Source of the DNA: Nitrospirillum sp034653355
Lineage (GTDB): Bacteria > Pseudomonadota > Alphaproteobacteria > Azospirillales > Azospirillaceae
Length of the DNA: 64,000 nt
Assembly (NCBI RefSeq): GCF_034653355.1
Contig: NZ_JAYEER010000003.1
Location: 806,001-870,000 of the forward strand
Direction of reading: 5' to 3'
Part shown: positions 30,716 to 40,530 of the stretch, piece by piece
Position numbering within the stretch: the first letter of the stretch is position 1
How the letters are laid out: each line of letters begins with the position of its first letter
Position numbers and translations under genes: made by a program
Notes under the pieces: model-generated
The model's database searches: none
Seen by the model: only the letters and a program-made list of their open reading frames with translations
Told to the model about the DNA's origin: nothing

Positions 30716-30811
30716 ACTGCTATCCTAAGGGGGTGGTTACACACAGGGCCCCGTTTTGGTGTCGGCGGGGCGGTGGTTCAACCTCCGAACAATGTTCCAG
30801 ACAGGTGATGA

Positions 30812-33800
30812 ATGGTCCATGGCGGCGCCGGCAGGGGTGCGAAGGGCGGTCAGGCCACGGGCCTGCTGGCCCAGGCCATGGACCGGCACCGCGCGGGCGA
30901 CCTGGTGGGGGCCGAGGCGCTGTACCGCCGTGTCCTGGCGCTGGATCCGGCGCAGCCCGACGCGCTGAACCTGTGCGGCGTGGCCTGCCACCAACAGGGG
31001 CGGTCGGACGAGGGGCGGGCCCTCGCGGAACGCGCCCTGGCCGTACGGCCCGATGACCAGGGCACGCTGGAAAACCTGGCGCTGATGATGGTGGAACAGG
31101 GGGACGCGGCGGCCGTGCCCCTGCTGCTGCGGACCCTGCGGCTGTTCCCCCGCTCCGTCTCCGCCTGGATGTCGCTGGGCCTGGCCTATGTCCAGCAGAA
31201 GGATTATCCGGCCGCCATGGCCGCCTACCACAGCCTGCTGGACGTCGCCCCCACCCATGTCTCCGCCCTGCTGAACCTGAGCGACCTGATGCGCCAGCTC
31301 TATGATGGCGAGGGGGCGGAGATCATGGCCCGGCGCCTGCTGGCGCTGGAGCCGGCGAACGCCGCGGGCCACATGGCCTTGGCCAACGCGCTTCAGGTGC
31401 TGGGCGACCTTCCTGGGGCGGACGCCGCCTTCACCCGGGCGCTGGCCTTCGATCCCGACGATCCGGCGCCACGCTACAACCGGTCCTACGTGCGGTTGGC
31501 CCTAGGTCGCCTGCCGGAGGGCTGGGCTGACTACGCCAGTCGTTTCGCTGTCGGAAATATCAAGCCTTGGCGTTATCCTGACCGTCCCTTCTGGACAGGT
31601 GATCCGTTGGGCGGGCGCCGCCTCATGCTGTGGCGGGAACAGGGGCTGGGTGACGAGTTCTTGTTCTCCCCCTTCTACGTCCCGGCCCTTCGCGCCGCCC
31701 TGGGGGCTTCCGCAGGCGCCTCGGGAGGCAGCGTCGTCATTCTGACCGAGCCCCGGCTGGTCGACCTCATGTCCCGCCATCTGCGCCGGGAGGTGCCTGA
31801 CCTGGCCGGCCGGGTGGAACTGCGGCCCGAACCGCTGGCGGGCGACGATTTCGACGTGCACCTGCCCGCCGGCAGCCTGCCGGCCCTGTTCGGCGCCAGC
31901 CTGCGGGCCTACGCCGGACGGGAAGGCGGCTGGCTGGCGGCCGATCCGCAAGCCGTGGCGCACTGGCGTCAGCGCCTGGCCGCCCTGGGGCCGGGGCTGA
32001 AGATCGGCATGTGCTGGACCTCCGGCATCAAGGCGCCGCATCGCGACCCCAACTATCTGGGACTGACGCGGTGGGCGCCGCTGCTGACACTGCCCGGCAT
32101 CACCTGGGTGGATCTGCAATACAGCGACGTCACGGCGGAACGGCGGGCGGCGGCGGCGGAGGGGCTTCCCCTGCCGCACCGTTTCGCCGATCTGGACCAG
32201 CGCAATGATATCGAGGGCGTCGCCGCCCTCATCTCCGCCTTGGACATGGTCATCACCGCCCCCACCTCGGTGGGTGAACTGGCGGGAGCCTTGGGCGCAC
32301 CCGTCTGGCGCATGGAACTGCCGGGCGACTGGTCCATGCTGGGGACCAGGGTGCGGCCCTGGTATCCGGCCATGCGCGTCTTTCCGGCCGCGACCGTGGC
32401 GGACGCCTTGGACCAAGTGTGCGACGCCCTGACCGCGCTATCTAGTTTCGACATCGAAATAAATAGGAACGTGCCGGGCGCGCCCCGCCCGCCCGCCTTG
32501 ACGACCCTGGCCCAGGCTTACGACCTGCTGACCGGCGGCCGCGCGGTGGAGGCGGTGTCCGCCCTGGACGCGCTGATAGAATGGGGCAAGCTGGCGCCGG
32601 CCGCCCGGGGGCAGGCGCTGCACCTGCTGGGCCTGGCGCGCTTCCAGGTGGGGGACGCCGCCGGGGCGGTCCCCGCCATCGACCAGGCCCTGGCGCTGCT
32701 GCCGCCGGACCAGACGGCCATGCCGGCCAACAATTTGGGCAACATCCTGCGCCAGCTGGGCCGTCTGGCGGAGGCGGAGGCCGCCTACCGCCGCGCCCTG
32801 GCCCAGGATCCGGCCCTGGCGGCGGCGGCTTCCAACCTGGGCGCGCTGCTGCGTGACCGGGGCGATCTGGCGGGGGCCGAGGCGGCGTTGCTCCACGCCC
32901 TGCGATTGGCGCCCGACCGGGCGGAGACGCTGGTCAACCTGGCGGGCACGATGACCGCCCTGGGCGTCCCCTGGCAAGCGGAGAGCCTGGCCCGCCGGGC
33001 GGTGGCCCTGGCGCCGGAGATGGCCCACGCGCACGGCAACCTGGGCACGGCCCTGGTGGCGCAGGGTCGCCTGGCGGACGGGGCGCGCCATCTGGCCGCG
33101 GCCGAGGCGCTGGACCCCGGCCAGCCGCTGATCCAGTTCAACCTGGGCCTGGCCCGCCTGGCCCAAGGGGACCTGGCGGCGGGCTGGCGCGGCTATGCCC
33201 ACCGCGATCTGGGGGGGGCCACGGCGGCCCCCCTGCCGGCCCCACCCTGGCGGGGGCAGGATTTCGCGGGGCGCACCCTGTTGGTGCGGCGCGAGCAGGG
33301 GCTGGGGGATGAGCTGCTGTTCGCCAGCCTTTACCCCGGCTTGGCGGAAAAGGTGGGCCAGCTGGTCATCGATTGCGATCCGCGGCTGGGCGCGCTGTTC
33401 GCCCGCGCCTTCCCCAGCGCCGTGATCGCACCGGCTGGCCGCACCCTGGAAGGCCAGGAGGCGCCGGCGGTCGACGCCGCCCTGTCGGCGGGTGATCTGC
33501 CGGCCCTGCTGCGGCCGGACCTCGCCCGTTTCGCCACCGGCCCGTCGGCCTACCTGACGGCCGATCCAGCCCTCGCGGCCTTATGGGCGGACCGCCTGGC
33601 GGCGCTGGGCCCGGGTCTCAAGGTGGGCCTGTGCTGGCGCAGCGGCCTGCGGACGGAGGAACGCGGCCGGCTGCTGTACCCGCAGCTGGACGAGTGGGAT
33701 CCGCTGCTGCGGCTGCCGGGCGTGCGCTTCGTCACCCTGCAGTATGACGGGACGGCGGCCGAACCTGAGATGGCGGCGGCGGAGGCGCGCTTGGGCATCC

Positions 33801-36800
33801 GCATCCACCGCTGGCCCGACCTGGATTTGCGCGATGACCTGGATGGCGTCGCGGCCCTGATCAGCGGCCTGGATCTGGTGGTGACGGCCGGCACCGCCGT
33901 GTCGGAACTGGCCGGTGCCTTGGGCGTTCCTTGCTGGCGCTTGGGCGCCACCTTTGAATGGTCCCGGCTGGGTACTGGCGCGCGCCCCTGGTTCCCGGCG
34001 CAACAGTCCTTCTTCCCGCCGGAAGGGGAGGTCATCGGCGTGGTGCTGCCGCACCTGGCCTGGCGGCTGGCCAGCCTGACGCAGCCAGCCACGGCCGATG
34101 TTCCGGCGCCGGTACCCCCGGCGCCGTCGCCGGACACGCTGTATGCCGACGGCTTGGCGGCGCGCGACGCCGGCCAGGTGGACGTGGCCGTGGACCGGCT
34201 GGGCCGGGCGGCGGACGGGGGCCACGCCGGCGCCCTGGCGGCGCTGGCCGGCCTGCTGCGACGGGAGGAACGCTGGGCGGCGGCGGCGGATCGTTATCGC
34301 CAGCTGCTGGGCCTGCGCGCCGACAATCCTGAGGCCCTGTCCGGCCTGGGCCTGGCCCTGCAGGGCTTGGGCCGGGGGGCCGACGCCCTGCGCTGCCACG
34401 ACCGGGCCGTGCAGCTGGCGCCGGACCGGGCCGCCCTGCACGCCAACCGCGGCCTGACGCTGACCGCGCTGGGCGATGACGAGGGGGCGGCCGAGGCCCA
34501 GCGCCGGGCGACAGAGGCCGACCCGGGCTGGGTGGGCGGCTGGGTCAACCTCGGCGTCGCCCTGACCAAGCTGAACCAGGCGGACGCGGCGCTCGAGGCC
34601 TTCCACCAGGCGTTGGGGATCGAGCCGGAATCGGCGGCGGCGCTGAGCGGCCTGGCCAACCTGCGCCTGCTGCTGGGCCATCCGGGGACCGCCGTCGCCC
34701 ATCTGCGCGCCGTGCTGGCGCAGCAGCCCGACAATGCCGACGTCCATCTCAACCTGGGCCGCGCCCTGTTCGATCTCCGCCTGGTGGACGAGGCCCGCGA
34801 TCACTACCGCCGCGCGCTGGCGCTGCGGCCCGGCTGGGCGAAGGCCCGGGTGAACCTGTCCATGCTGGCGCTGGAGCTGGGTGATCTGGAGGACGGCTGG
34901 CGCGATTATCCCGCCCGTTTCGCGGTGCCGGACAGCACGGCCCGCGGTGATCTGGTGCTGCCGGCCTGGACCGGGGGCGATGTGCGGGGCCGTGCCCTGC
35001 TGGTATGGGGCGAACAGGGCCTGGGCGACGAAATCCTGTTCGCCAGCTGCCTGCCCGATCTGCTGCGCTGGCTGGGCGCCCGGGGCTGCCGCCGTCTGGT
35101 GGTGGAGGTGGATGCCCGGTTGGCCGGCTTGTTGTCCCGCGCGTTGGATCCGCAGGTGCCGCCGGGCTTGGACCTGTCGGTGCGCGGCCGCACCGACACG
35201 CCGCGCGATGCAGACATGCATGTGCCCCTGGGCGGGTTGCCGGCCCTGTTGCGCCGCTCACACGGGGATTTCCCGGCGGATCCTGCGCCCTGGGTACGGC
35301 CCGATCCGGCCCGGGCGGCCCTGTGGCGCGGGCGCCTGGCCGCCCTGGGGCCCGGCCTCAAGGTCGGCTTGTGCTGGCGCAGCGGCCTGCGCAGCCTGGA
35401 GCGGCAAAACCTGTACCTGACCCTGATGCAGATGGTGCCGCTGCTGACCGTGCCGGACGTCCATTTTGTGGTGCTGCAATACGACGCCCGCGCCGGCGAC
35501 GCCGGGGCGGAGATGGCCGAGGTCGCCGCCGCCACCGGTGTGACCCTGCATCTATGGGACGACCTGGACCTGCGCGAGGACCAGGAAGGGGTCGCGGCGC
35601 TGATGGCGGGACTGGATCTGGTGGTGTCCGCCGGCACGGCGGTGGGGGAGCTGTCGGCGGCCCTGGGGGTGCCCACCTGGCGGTTCCAGCACATGCCGGC
35701 CTGGGCGGACCTGGGCACAGCCGTGCGGCCCTGGTTCCCGGCGCAGCGTCAGTGGTTTTCCGGCTGGGGGGCGCCGGACGTGGTGGTGCCGGCCATGCGC
35801 GAAGCGCTGCTGCGCATGAGGGCCGAGGCGCCGCTTCCTTCCGCACAGGCCGTGGCCACGGTGGAGGCTGGCATGGCCGCCCACCGCGCCGGCGACCTCA
35901 CGGGGGCGGAGGTGGCCTACCGGTCGGTGCTGGCGCGATCACCGGGGGATGTCGACGCGCTGCACCTGCTGGGCGTGGTGCTGATGCAGGATGGCCGCGC
36001 GGAAGAGGGTGCCGGCCTGCTGCGCCGCGCGGTGGCTGCGGACCCGGCCTTCGCCCAGGCGCACAACAGTCTGGGCGGCGCCCTGCGCGCCACCGGCGAT
36101 CTGCCTGGCGCCCTGGCGGCCTTCACCCGCGCCACCGACTTGGCGCCGGACTATGCCGAGGCCTGGGGCAACCTGGCCGGGGTCCATGTCGAGCTGCGCG
36201 CCTGGGACGCGGCGCTGGCGGCCGCGGGCCGCGCCTTGGCGCTGCGCCCGGACTATGCCAAGGCGCTGGTGGAGCAGGCGCGCGCCCTGGCTGGCCTGCG
36301 GCGCACCGCCCAGGGCCTGGCCGCCGCCCGGGCCGCCGTGGCGGCGGAGGAGACGCCCTACACCCTGACCAATCTGGGCCTGGCCCTGGGCTCGGAGGAG
36401 ATGTGGGGCCTGGCGCGGGGTTGCCATGACCAGGCCCTGGCCCTGGACCCCACCTATGTCGAGGCCGCCAACAACCTGGCCCTGACCTGGCTGGGCGAGC
36501 GGGGGCCCACGCGGGACGCCGTCCGCCAGACCCAGGCCCACGCCCGGGCGGGGTTCCGGCGGGCGCTGGCCCTGCGGCCGGATTTCCCACCCGCGCGCTA
36601 CAACCTGGCTGTCCTGGACTTGGCGGAGGGGCGCCTGGCGGACGGCTGGGCCGGCTACCAGGCCCGCTTTGACGCCGGCCAGGCCCTGCCGGACCGCCGC
36701 TTTCCCCGGCCCCGCTGGCGGGGCGACGCTCTGGGCCGCCGCCGCCTGCTGGTCTGGCGGGAACAGGGCCTGGGAGATGAGCTGCTGTTCGCCAGCCTGT

Positions 36801-39319
36801 ACCGCGACCTCATCGCCGCCCATCCCGAGGCCAGCTTCGTCGTGGAATGCGATGCCCGGCTGGCCGGCTATTTCACCCGCGCGTTCGCGACCCCGGGGCA
36901 GGACAGGGTCACGGTGGCGGCGGACCTTATCACCGCCGATGCCGCCGGCGCCGACCTGCATATCCCCGCCGGCGGTCTGCCGCAATTGCTGCGTGGCGAC
37001 TTGGCCGCCTTCACCGGCCAAGCCTACCTGGCCCCCGATCCGGCGCTCCTGACAGCCTGGCGGACGCGGGTGGCGGCCCTGGGGCCGGGCCTGCGCGTGG
37101 GCCTGTGCTGGCAAAGCATGGTGCGTGACCTGGACCGCGACAGCGCCTACACCCGCCTGGCCGACTGGGCCCCTCTGCTGCGTCTGCCGGACGTCGTCCC
37201 GGTGATGCTGCAATATGGTGAGGTCGAGGAGGAGGTGAGCGCGGTTGAGGCCGCCCTGGGTGTCACCCTGCACCGCTGGGCCGACACCGACCTGCGCCTG
37301 GATCTGGAGGCGGCGGGCGCCCTGACCGCCTGCCTGGATCTGGTGATCACCGCCCCCACCTCCGTCGGGGAACTGGCGGGCGCCCTGGGCGTGCCGGTGT
37401 GGCGGGTGGGGACGCGCATGGACTGGTCCATGCTCGGCACCGCCGTGCGGCCCTGGTTCGCCGCCATGACGGTGGTGCCTGCCCCGGCCGATGGCCGCGC
37501 CGCCGACGTGGTGGCGCCGGTGGTGGCCGCGGTGGACCGCCTGCGCCAAGCGCCCCTGTTGGATCCGCCGCCCGCGCCGGCGGGCGGGGATCCCCTGGCT
37601 GAGGCGGCGGCACTCCACCAGGCGGGCGACGCGGCCGGCGCCCTGCCCCTGTATCGCGCGGTGCTGGACCGTCAGCCGGACCAGCCGGTGGCCCTGCATC
37701 TCATGGGGCTGGCCCTGGCGCAACTGGGCCGGGCGGAGGCGGGCCTGCCCTTCCTGCGCCGGGCGGTGGAACTGGCGCCCGGCTACGCCGCCGCCCAGTC
37801 CAACCTGGGCAACGTGCTGCAGTCCCTGGGGCGTCCCGCGGAGGCCGAGGACCACTATCGCCAGGCGCTGGTCGCCGAACCGGATCGACCGGACGTGCTG
37901 ACCAACCTGGGCAACGCCCTGCTAGCCCAGGGGCGCGCGGCGGAGGCGGTGGCCTGCCAGGAACGGGCCCTGGTCCAGGCTCCGGACCTGGCGGCGGCCG
38001 CGTCCAACCTGGGCACGGCCCTGCTGGCCCTGGACCGGCCGGCGGCGGCCATCGACGCCTTCCGCCGGGCGCTGGGCGGGGCCTTGTTGCCGCAGGAGGT
38101 GCCGGACACCCAGGATCCCGTGGTCATCGATGCCCTCTGTGGCCTGGGCGAGGCGCTGCGGCGCGACGGTAACATCTTCGCCGGGCCGCCCTGGCTGGAG
38201 CGTGCCGTGGCCCTGGCGCCGAACCAGGCGACGGCCTGGAACAACCGGGGCCGCTGCCTGAACGACGCCGGCCGTTACGCCGCCGCCGGCGACAGCTACG
38301 CCCACGCCATCGAACTGGACCCCACCCTGGCCACGGCGCGCTTCAACCGGGGTCTGGTCGACCTGCAACTGGGCGCTTTGGACCGGGGCTGGCAGGGCTA
38401 TGCCTGGCGCTTCGCGGCCGAGGACAAGGGCACGGCGCCCCGTTTCGACCGCCCGGCCTGGCGTGGCGAAAGCCTGGTCGGCCGCAGCTTGCGGGTGTGG
38501 CATGAACAGGGTCTGGGGGACGAGCTGCTGTTCGCCAGCCTCTATCCCGCCTTGGCCGCCCGGGCGGGGATCCAAGGGGCTACGGCCGTGTTGGTGGAGT
38601 GCGACCCGCGGCTGGCCGGGCTGCTGGCCCGCAGCTTTCCCACCCTGCGTTTCCTGCCCCGGCCGCGCCGGCGGGAGGCGGACGCGCTGGAGCCGGCGGG
38701 CGCTGACTTCGTGGTGGCCGCGGGCGACCTGGCGGCTCATCTGACGCCGACGCTGGCGGATTTCGCCCGGGATGGGGCGGCGGGCTATCTTGTCCCCGAT
38801 CCCGAGCGGGTGTCCCGCTGGCGGGGCCGGCTGACCGCCCTGGCGCCGGGGCCGGCCTTGGTGGTGGGCATCGCCTGGCGCTCCGGCCAGCTCAGCACCG
38901 AACGCTCGCGGGCCTATTCCACGCTGGCCCAGTGGCGACCCATCCTGTCGCTGCCGGGCGTGACGGCGGTCAGCCTGCACTACCAGCCGGCGGTGGAGGA
39001 GATCGCGGCGCTGAAGCGCGACCATGGCCTGGCGGTTCACCGCTTCGCCGACGCCGACCTGCGCGACGACCTGGAAACGGCGGCGGCCATGACGGCGGCC
39101 TGCGACCTGGTGATCGGCGCCGCCACCGCGGTGGGGGAGATGGCCGGGGCGGTGGGCACCCCGTGCTGGCGCTTCGCGTCACGCGATTGGACGACGCTGG
39201 GCACGCCCGTGCGGCCCTGGTTCCCGTCGCACCGGCTGTTCGCGCTGGAAAAATACCGGTTGGAACCCGAGCTGGCGCTGGAGGCCATGGCCATCCAGCT
39301 CCAGCGGTTGTTGGCGTAG
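30812..39319 (+). CDS. Giant protein with five tandem TPR + GT-B-like glycosyltransferase modules (FlmG-like)
   Basis: A 2835-residue protein with no signal peptide or membrane segment. It is built of five copies of one unit: a TPR array followed by a glycosyltransferase domain of GT9/heptosyltransferase-like type. Each copy has an E-Q-G-L-G-D-E motif (W/R-x-EQGLGDE starting at residues 274, 826, 1399, 1982 and 2563). Each then has a C/A-W-x-S block (CWTSG, CWRSG, CWRSG, CWQSM, AWRSG), a D-L-x-x-D-x-x-G/A-x-x-A-L segment, a T-[AS]-V-[GS]-E-[LM] donor-site motif and a final V/A-R-P-W-[FY]. Spacing is 552-583 residues. The single-module architecture is that of Caulobacter FlmG, which binds flagellin by TPRs and adds pseudaminic acid. 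A protein glycosyltransferase role here is inferred from that and from divergent pseB-pseC. AGGTGA precedes the ATG. Confidence 0.85.
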   Translation: MVHGGAGRGAKGGQATGLLAQAMDRHRAGDLVGAEALYRRVLALDPAQPDALNLCGVACHQQGRSDEGRALAERALAVRPDDQGTLENLALMMVEQGDAAAVPLLLRTLRLFPRSVSAWMSLGLAYVQQKDYPAAMAAYHSLLDVAPTHVSALLNLSDLMRQLYDGEGAEIMARRLLALEPANAAGHMALANALQVLGDLPGADAAFTRALAFDPDDPAPRYNRSYVRLALGRLPEGWADYASRFAVGNIKPWRYPDRPFWTGDPLGGRRLMLWREQGLGDEFLFSPFYVPALRAALGASAGASGGSVVILTEPRLVDLMSRHLRREVPDLAGRVELRPEPLAGDDFDVHLPAGSLPALFGASLRAYAGREGGWLAADPQAVAHWRQRLAALGPGLKIGMCWTSGIKAPHRDPNYLGLTRWAPLLTLPGITWVDLQYSDVTAERRAAAAEGLPLPHRFADLDQRNDIEGVAALISALDMVITAPTSVGELAGALGAPVWRMELPGDWSMLGTRVRPWYPAMRVFPAATVADALDQVCDALTALSSFDIEINRNVPGAPRPPALTTLAQAYDLLTGGRAVEAVSALDALIEWGKLAPAARGQALHLLGLARFQVGDAAGAVPAIDQALALLPPDQTAMPANNLGNILRQLGRLAEAEAAYRRALAQDPALAAAASNLGALLRDRGDLAGAEAALLHALRLAPDRAETLVNLAGTMTALGVPWQAESLARRAVALAPEMAHAHGNLGTALVAQGRLADGARHLAAAEALDPGQPLIQFNLGLARLAQGDLAAGWRGYAHRDLGGATAAPLPAPPWRGQDFAGRTLLVRREQGLGDELLFASLYPGLAEKVGQLVIDCDPRLGALFARAFPSAVIAPAGRTLEGQEAPAVDAALSAGDLPALLRPDLARFATGPSAYLTADPALAALWADRLAALGPGLKVGLCWRSGLRTEERGRLLYPQLDEWDPLLRLPGVRFVTLQYDGTAAEPEMAAAEARLGIRIHRWPDLDLRDDLDGVAALISGLDLVVTAGTAVSELAGALGVPCWRLGATFEWSRLGTGARPWFPAQQSFFPPEGEVIGVVLPHLAWRLASLTQPATADVPAPVPPAPSPDTLYADGLAARDAGQVDVAVDRLGRAADGGHAGALAALAGLLRREERWAAAADRYRQLLGLRADNPEALSGLGLALQGLGRGADALRCHDRAVQLAPDRAALHANRGLTLTALGDDEGAAEAQRRATEADPGWVGGWVNLGVALTKLNQADAALEAFHQALGIEPESAAALSGLANLRLLLGHPGTAVAHLRAVLAQQPDNADVHLNLGRALFDLRLVDEARDHYRRALALRPGWAKARVNLSMLALELGDLEDGWRDYPARFAVPDSTARGDLVLPAWTGGDVRGRALLVWGEQGLGDEILFASCLPDLLRWLGARGCRRLVVEVDARLAGLLSRALDPQVPPGLDLSVRGRTDTPRDADMHVPLGGLPALLRRSHGDFPADPAPWVRPDPARAALWRGRLAALGPGLKVGLCWRSGLRSLERQNLYLTLMQMVPLLTVPDVHFVVLQYDARAGDAGAEMAEVAAATGVTLHLWDDLDLREDQEGVAALMAGLDLVVSAGTAVGELSAALGVPTWRFQHMPAWADLGTAVRPWFPAQRQWFSGWGAPDVVVPAMREALLRMRAEAPLPSAQAVATVEAGMAAHRAGDLTGAEVAYRSVLARSPGDVDALHLLGVVLMQDGRAEEGAGLLRRAVAADPAFAQAHNSLGGALRATGDLPGALAAFTRATDLAPDYAEAWGNLAGVHVELRAWDAALAAAGRALALRPDYAKALVEQARALAGLRRTAQGLAAARAAVAAEETPYTLTNLGLALGSEEMWGLARGCHDQALALDPTYVEAANNLALTWLGERGPTRDAVRQTQAHARAGFRRALALRPDFPPARYNLAVLDLAEGRLADGWAGYQARFDAGQALPDRRFPRPRWRGDALGRRRLLVWREQGLGDELLFASLYRDLIAAHPEASFVVECDARLAGYFTRAFATPGQDRVTVAADLITADAAGADLHIPAGGLPQLLRGDLAAFTGQAYLAPDPALLTAWRTRVAALGPGLRVGLCWQSMVRDLDRDSAYTRLADWAPLLRLPDVVPVMLQYGEVEEEVSAVEAALGVTLHRWADTDLRLDLEAAGALTACLDLVITAPTSVGELAGALGVPVWRVGTRMDWSMLGTAVRPWFAAMTVVPAPADGRAADVVAPVVAAVDRLRQAPLLDPPPAPAGGDPLAEAAALHQAGDAAGALPLYRAVLDRQPDQPVALHLMGLALAQLGRAEAGLPFLRRAVELAPGYAAAQSNLGNVLQSLGRPAEAEDHYRQALVAEPDRPDVLTNLGNALLAQGRAAEAVACQERALVQAPDLAAAASNLGTALLALDRPAAAIDAFRRALGGALLPQEVPDTQDPVVIDALCGLGEALRRDGNIFAGPPWLERAVALAPNQATAWNNRGRCLNDAGRYAAAGDSYAHAIELDPTLATARFNRGLVDLQLGALDRGWQGYAWRFAAEDKGTAPRFDRPAWRGESLVGRSLRVWHEQGLGDELLFASLYPALAARAGIQGATAVLVECDPRLAGLLARSFPTLRFLPRPRRREADALEPAGADFVVAAGDLAAHLTPTLADFARDGAAGYLVPDPERVSRWRGRLTALAPGPALVVGIAWRSGQLSTERSRAYSTLAQWRPILSLPGVTAVSLHYQPAVEEIAALKRDHGLAVHRFADADLRDDLETAAAMTAACDLVIGAATAVGEMAGAVGTPCWRFASRDWTTLGTPVRPWFPSHRLFALEKYRLEPELALEAMAIQLQRLLA
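30812..39319 (+). repeat. Five-fold internal tandem repeat of about 1.7 kb in the giant gene
   Basis: The same coding block recurs with its EQGLGDE codons near 31631, 33287, 35006, 36755 and 38498. The intervals are about 1656, 1719, 1749 and 1743 bases. The copies are diverged in DNA but align in protein. This suggests repeated in-frame duplication followed by divergence. Such a locus is prone to recombination and to mis-assembly from short reads. Confidence 0.85.
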
Positions 39320-39326
39320 GAAGGGT

Positions 39327-40454
39327 TCAGCGCCCGGCCGGAATGTCCCATTCCTGCAGGGTGCGGCTGGGGGCGTCGCCGTCGTCGAAGCCGTGGATGG
39401 CGACATGGGTGCGGCCGCTGCGATAGGCCCAGACCTCCGCCCAGGCGTACAGGCGGTCCACCTCCTGCGTGCCGCCGGCCTTGACCGCCGCCAGGGGCGA
39501 CCCGCCGGACCCTATGATGACCTGCCAGGCCCGCCCGCCCTGGTCCTTGGTCGGCTGCCAGGCGTGGAAGATGTGCTCATGCCCGCAGAAATACGTGGCG
39601 TGGTGGCGCTCCACGATCCGCCAGAAAGCGTCGCGCAGGGTCTCGCCGCCCGTCTCCAGGCCGGTTTCCTTCTCGACCTTGCCCACCTTTTCCTTCGGAA
39701 CGGGGAAGTCGTAAGTGTAGGCCATCTTGTGGCCGAAGACGTAGATGTGGGTGGTGCCGCGCGCCTCGGCCGCCGTCAGGTCGGCCTCCAGCCAAGCGAC
39801 GGGCGCCGTGCCGTCGGCGCCGCTGGGGTCGGTGTTGATGACGGCGATGTGCACCGAACCGGTGTCGAAGCTGTAGGTCAGCTGGCGCTGGTCGCTGGTG
39901 ATGCGGTCGGTGCCGATGGCCGGCGTGTTGTCCACCGACCAGTGGGTGACGGGTATGCCCGTCAGGCGCTGCCACAGGGGTGCGTCCAGCACCAGGTCGC
40001 CCATGTTGGCCCGCCACGCGTCCTCGTTGGCGGTATTGGCCAGCTTCAGTGTCTTGCCGTTGGGCTGCTTGACCTTGCTTTCCGTCTCATGGTTGCCGGC
40101 CACGGGCAGGACGTAGGTCCCGGTTTCCATCAGGGGCGCCATCATGCCGCGCCAATAGGCGTATTCGCGGTCCAGCAGCGGCCGGTCCGGGGTATAGCCC
40201 ATGACCATGTCGCCCAGGAAGACGAGGGCCTGGGCGTGGGCCGCCTGCACCTCGCGGCTGATGCGGGCCAACTGCCGCGTCGCCTGCAGGAAGGGGGCGT
40301 CGTGCGCCGTCAGGCGCGGGTCCTCCGCGTCCTGGCGGCTGTCACCCACGGTGGCGAAATGGAAGACCACCGGGTCGTCGGCCGGGGCCGCGACGGTGGG
40401 GGTGGCGCACAGGCAGGCACCGGCGAACGCCAGCAGGCGGACGGGGCGGGTCAT
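39327..40454 (-). CDS. Secreted metallophosphoesterase
   Basis: A 375-residue calcineurin-like phosphoesterase with a Sec signal peptide (RLLAFAGACLCATPTVA-A), so it is periplasmic. Two-metal motifs are present in order: GDSRQD near residue 37 in place of D-x-H, LGDMV, AGNHE, then VFGHK and FCGHEHIFH at the C-terminal side. It lies 76 bases downstream of a TonB receptor gene on the same strand and is probably co-transcribed with it, so it may process the ligand the receptor imports (for instance a phosphorylated compound). It converges with the giant gene, leaving only 7 bases between the stops. The substrate is unknown. Confidence 0.83.
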   Translation of the reverse strand: MTRPVRLLAFAGACLCATPTVAAPADDPVVFHFATVGDSRQDAEDPRLTAHDAPFLQATRQLARISREVQAAHAQALVFLGDMVMGYTPDRPLLDREYAYWRGMMAPLMETGTYVLPVAGNHETESKVKQPNGKTLKLANTANEDAWRANMGDLVLDAPLWQRLTGIPVTHWSVDNTPAIGTDRITSDQRQLTYSFDTGSVHIAVINTDPSGADGTAPVAWLEADLTAAEARGTTHIYVFGHKMAYTYDFPVPKEKVGKVEKETGLETGGETLRDAFWRIVERHHATYFCGHEHIFHAWQPTKDQGGRAWQVIIGSGGSPLAAVKAGGTQEVDRLYAWAEVWAYRSGRTHVAIHGFDDGDAPSRTLQEWDIPAGR

Positions 40455-40530
40455 GGGCGGATATCCTGGAAAGGGGAAGGGGCGGCGTCGATGACCGCCC
40501 CCGAACGGGATGGCTTGGGCGGCGCCCGGC

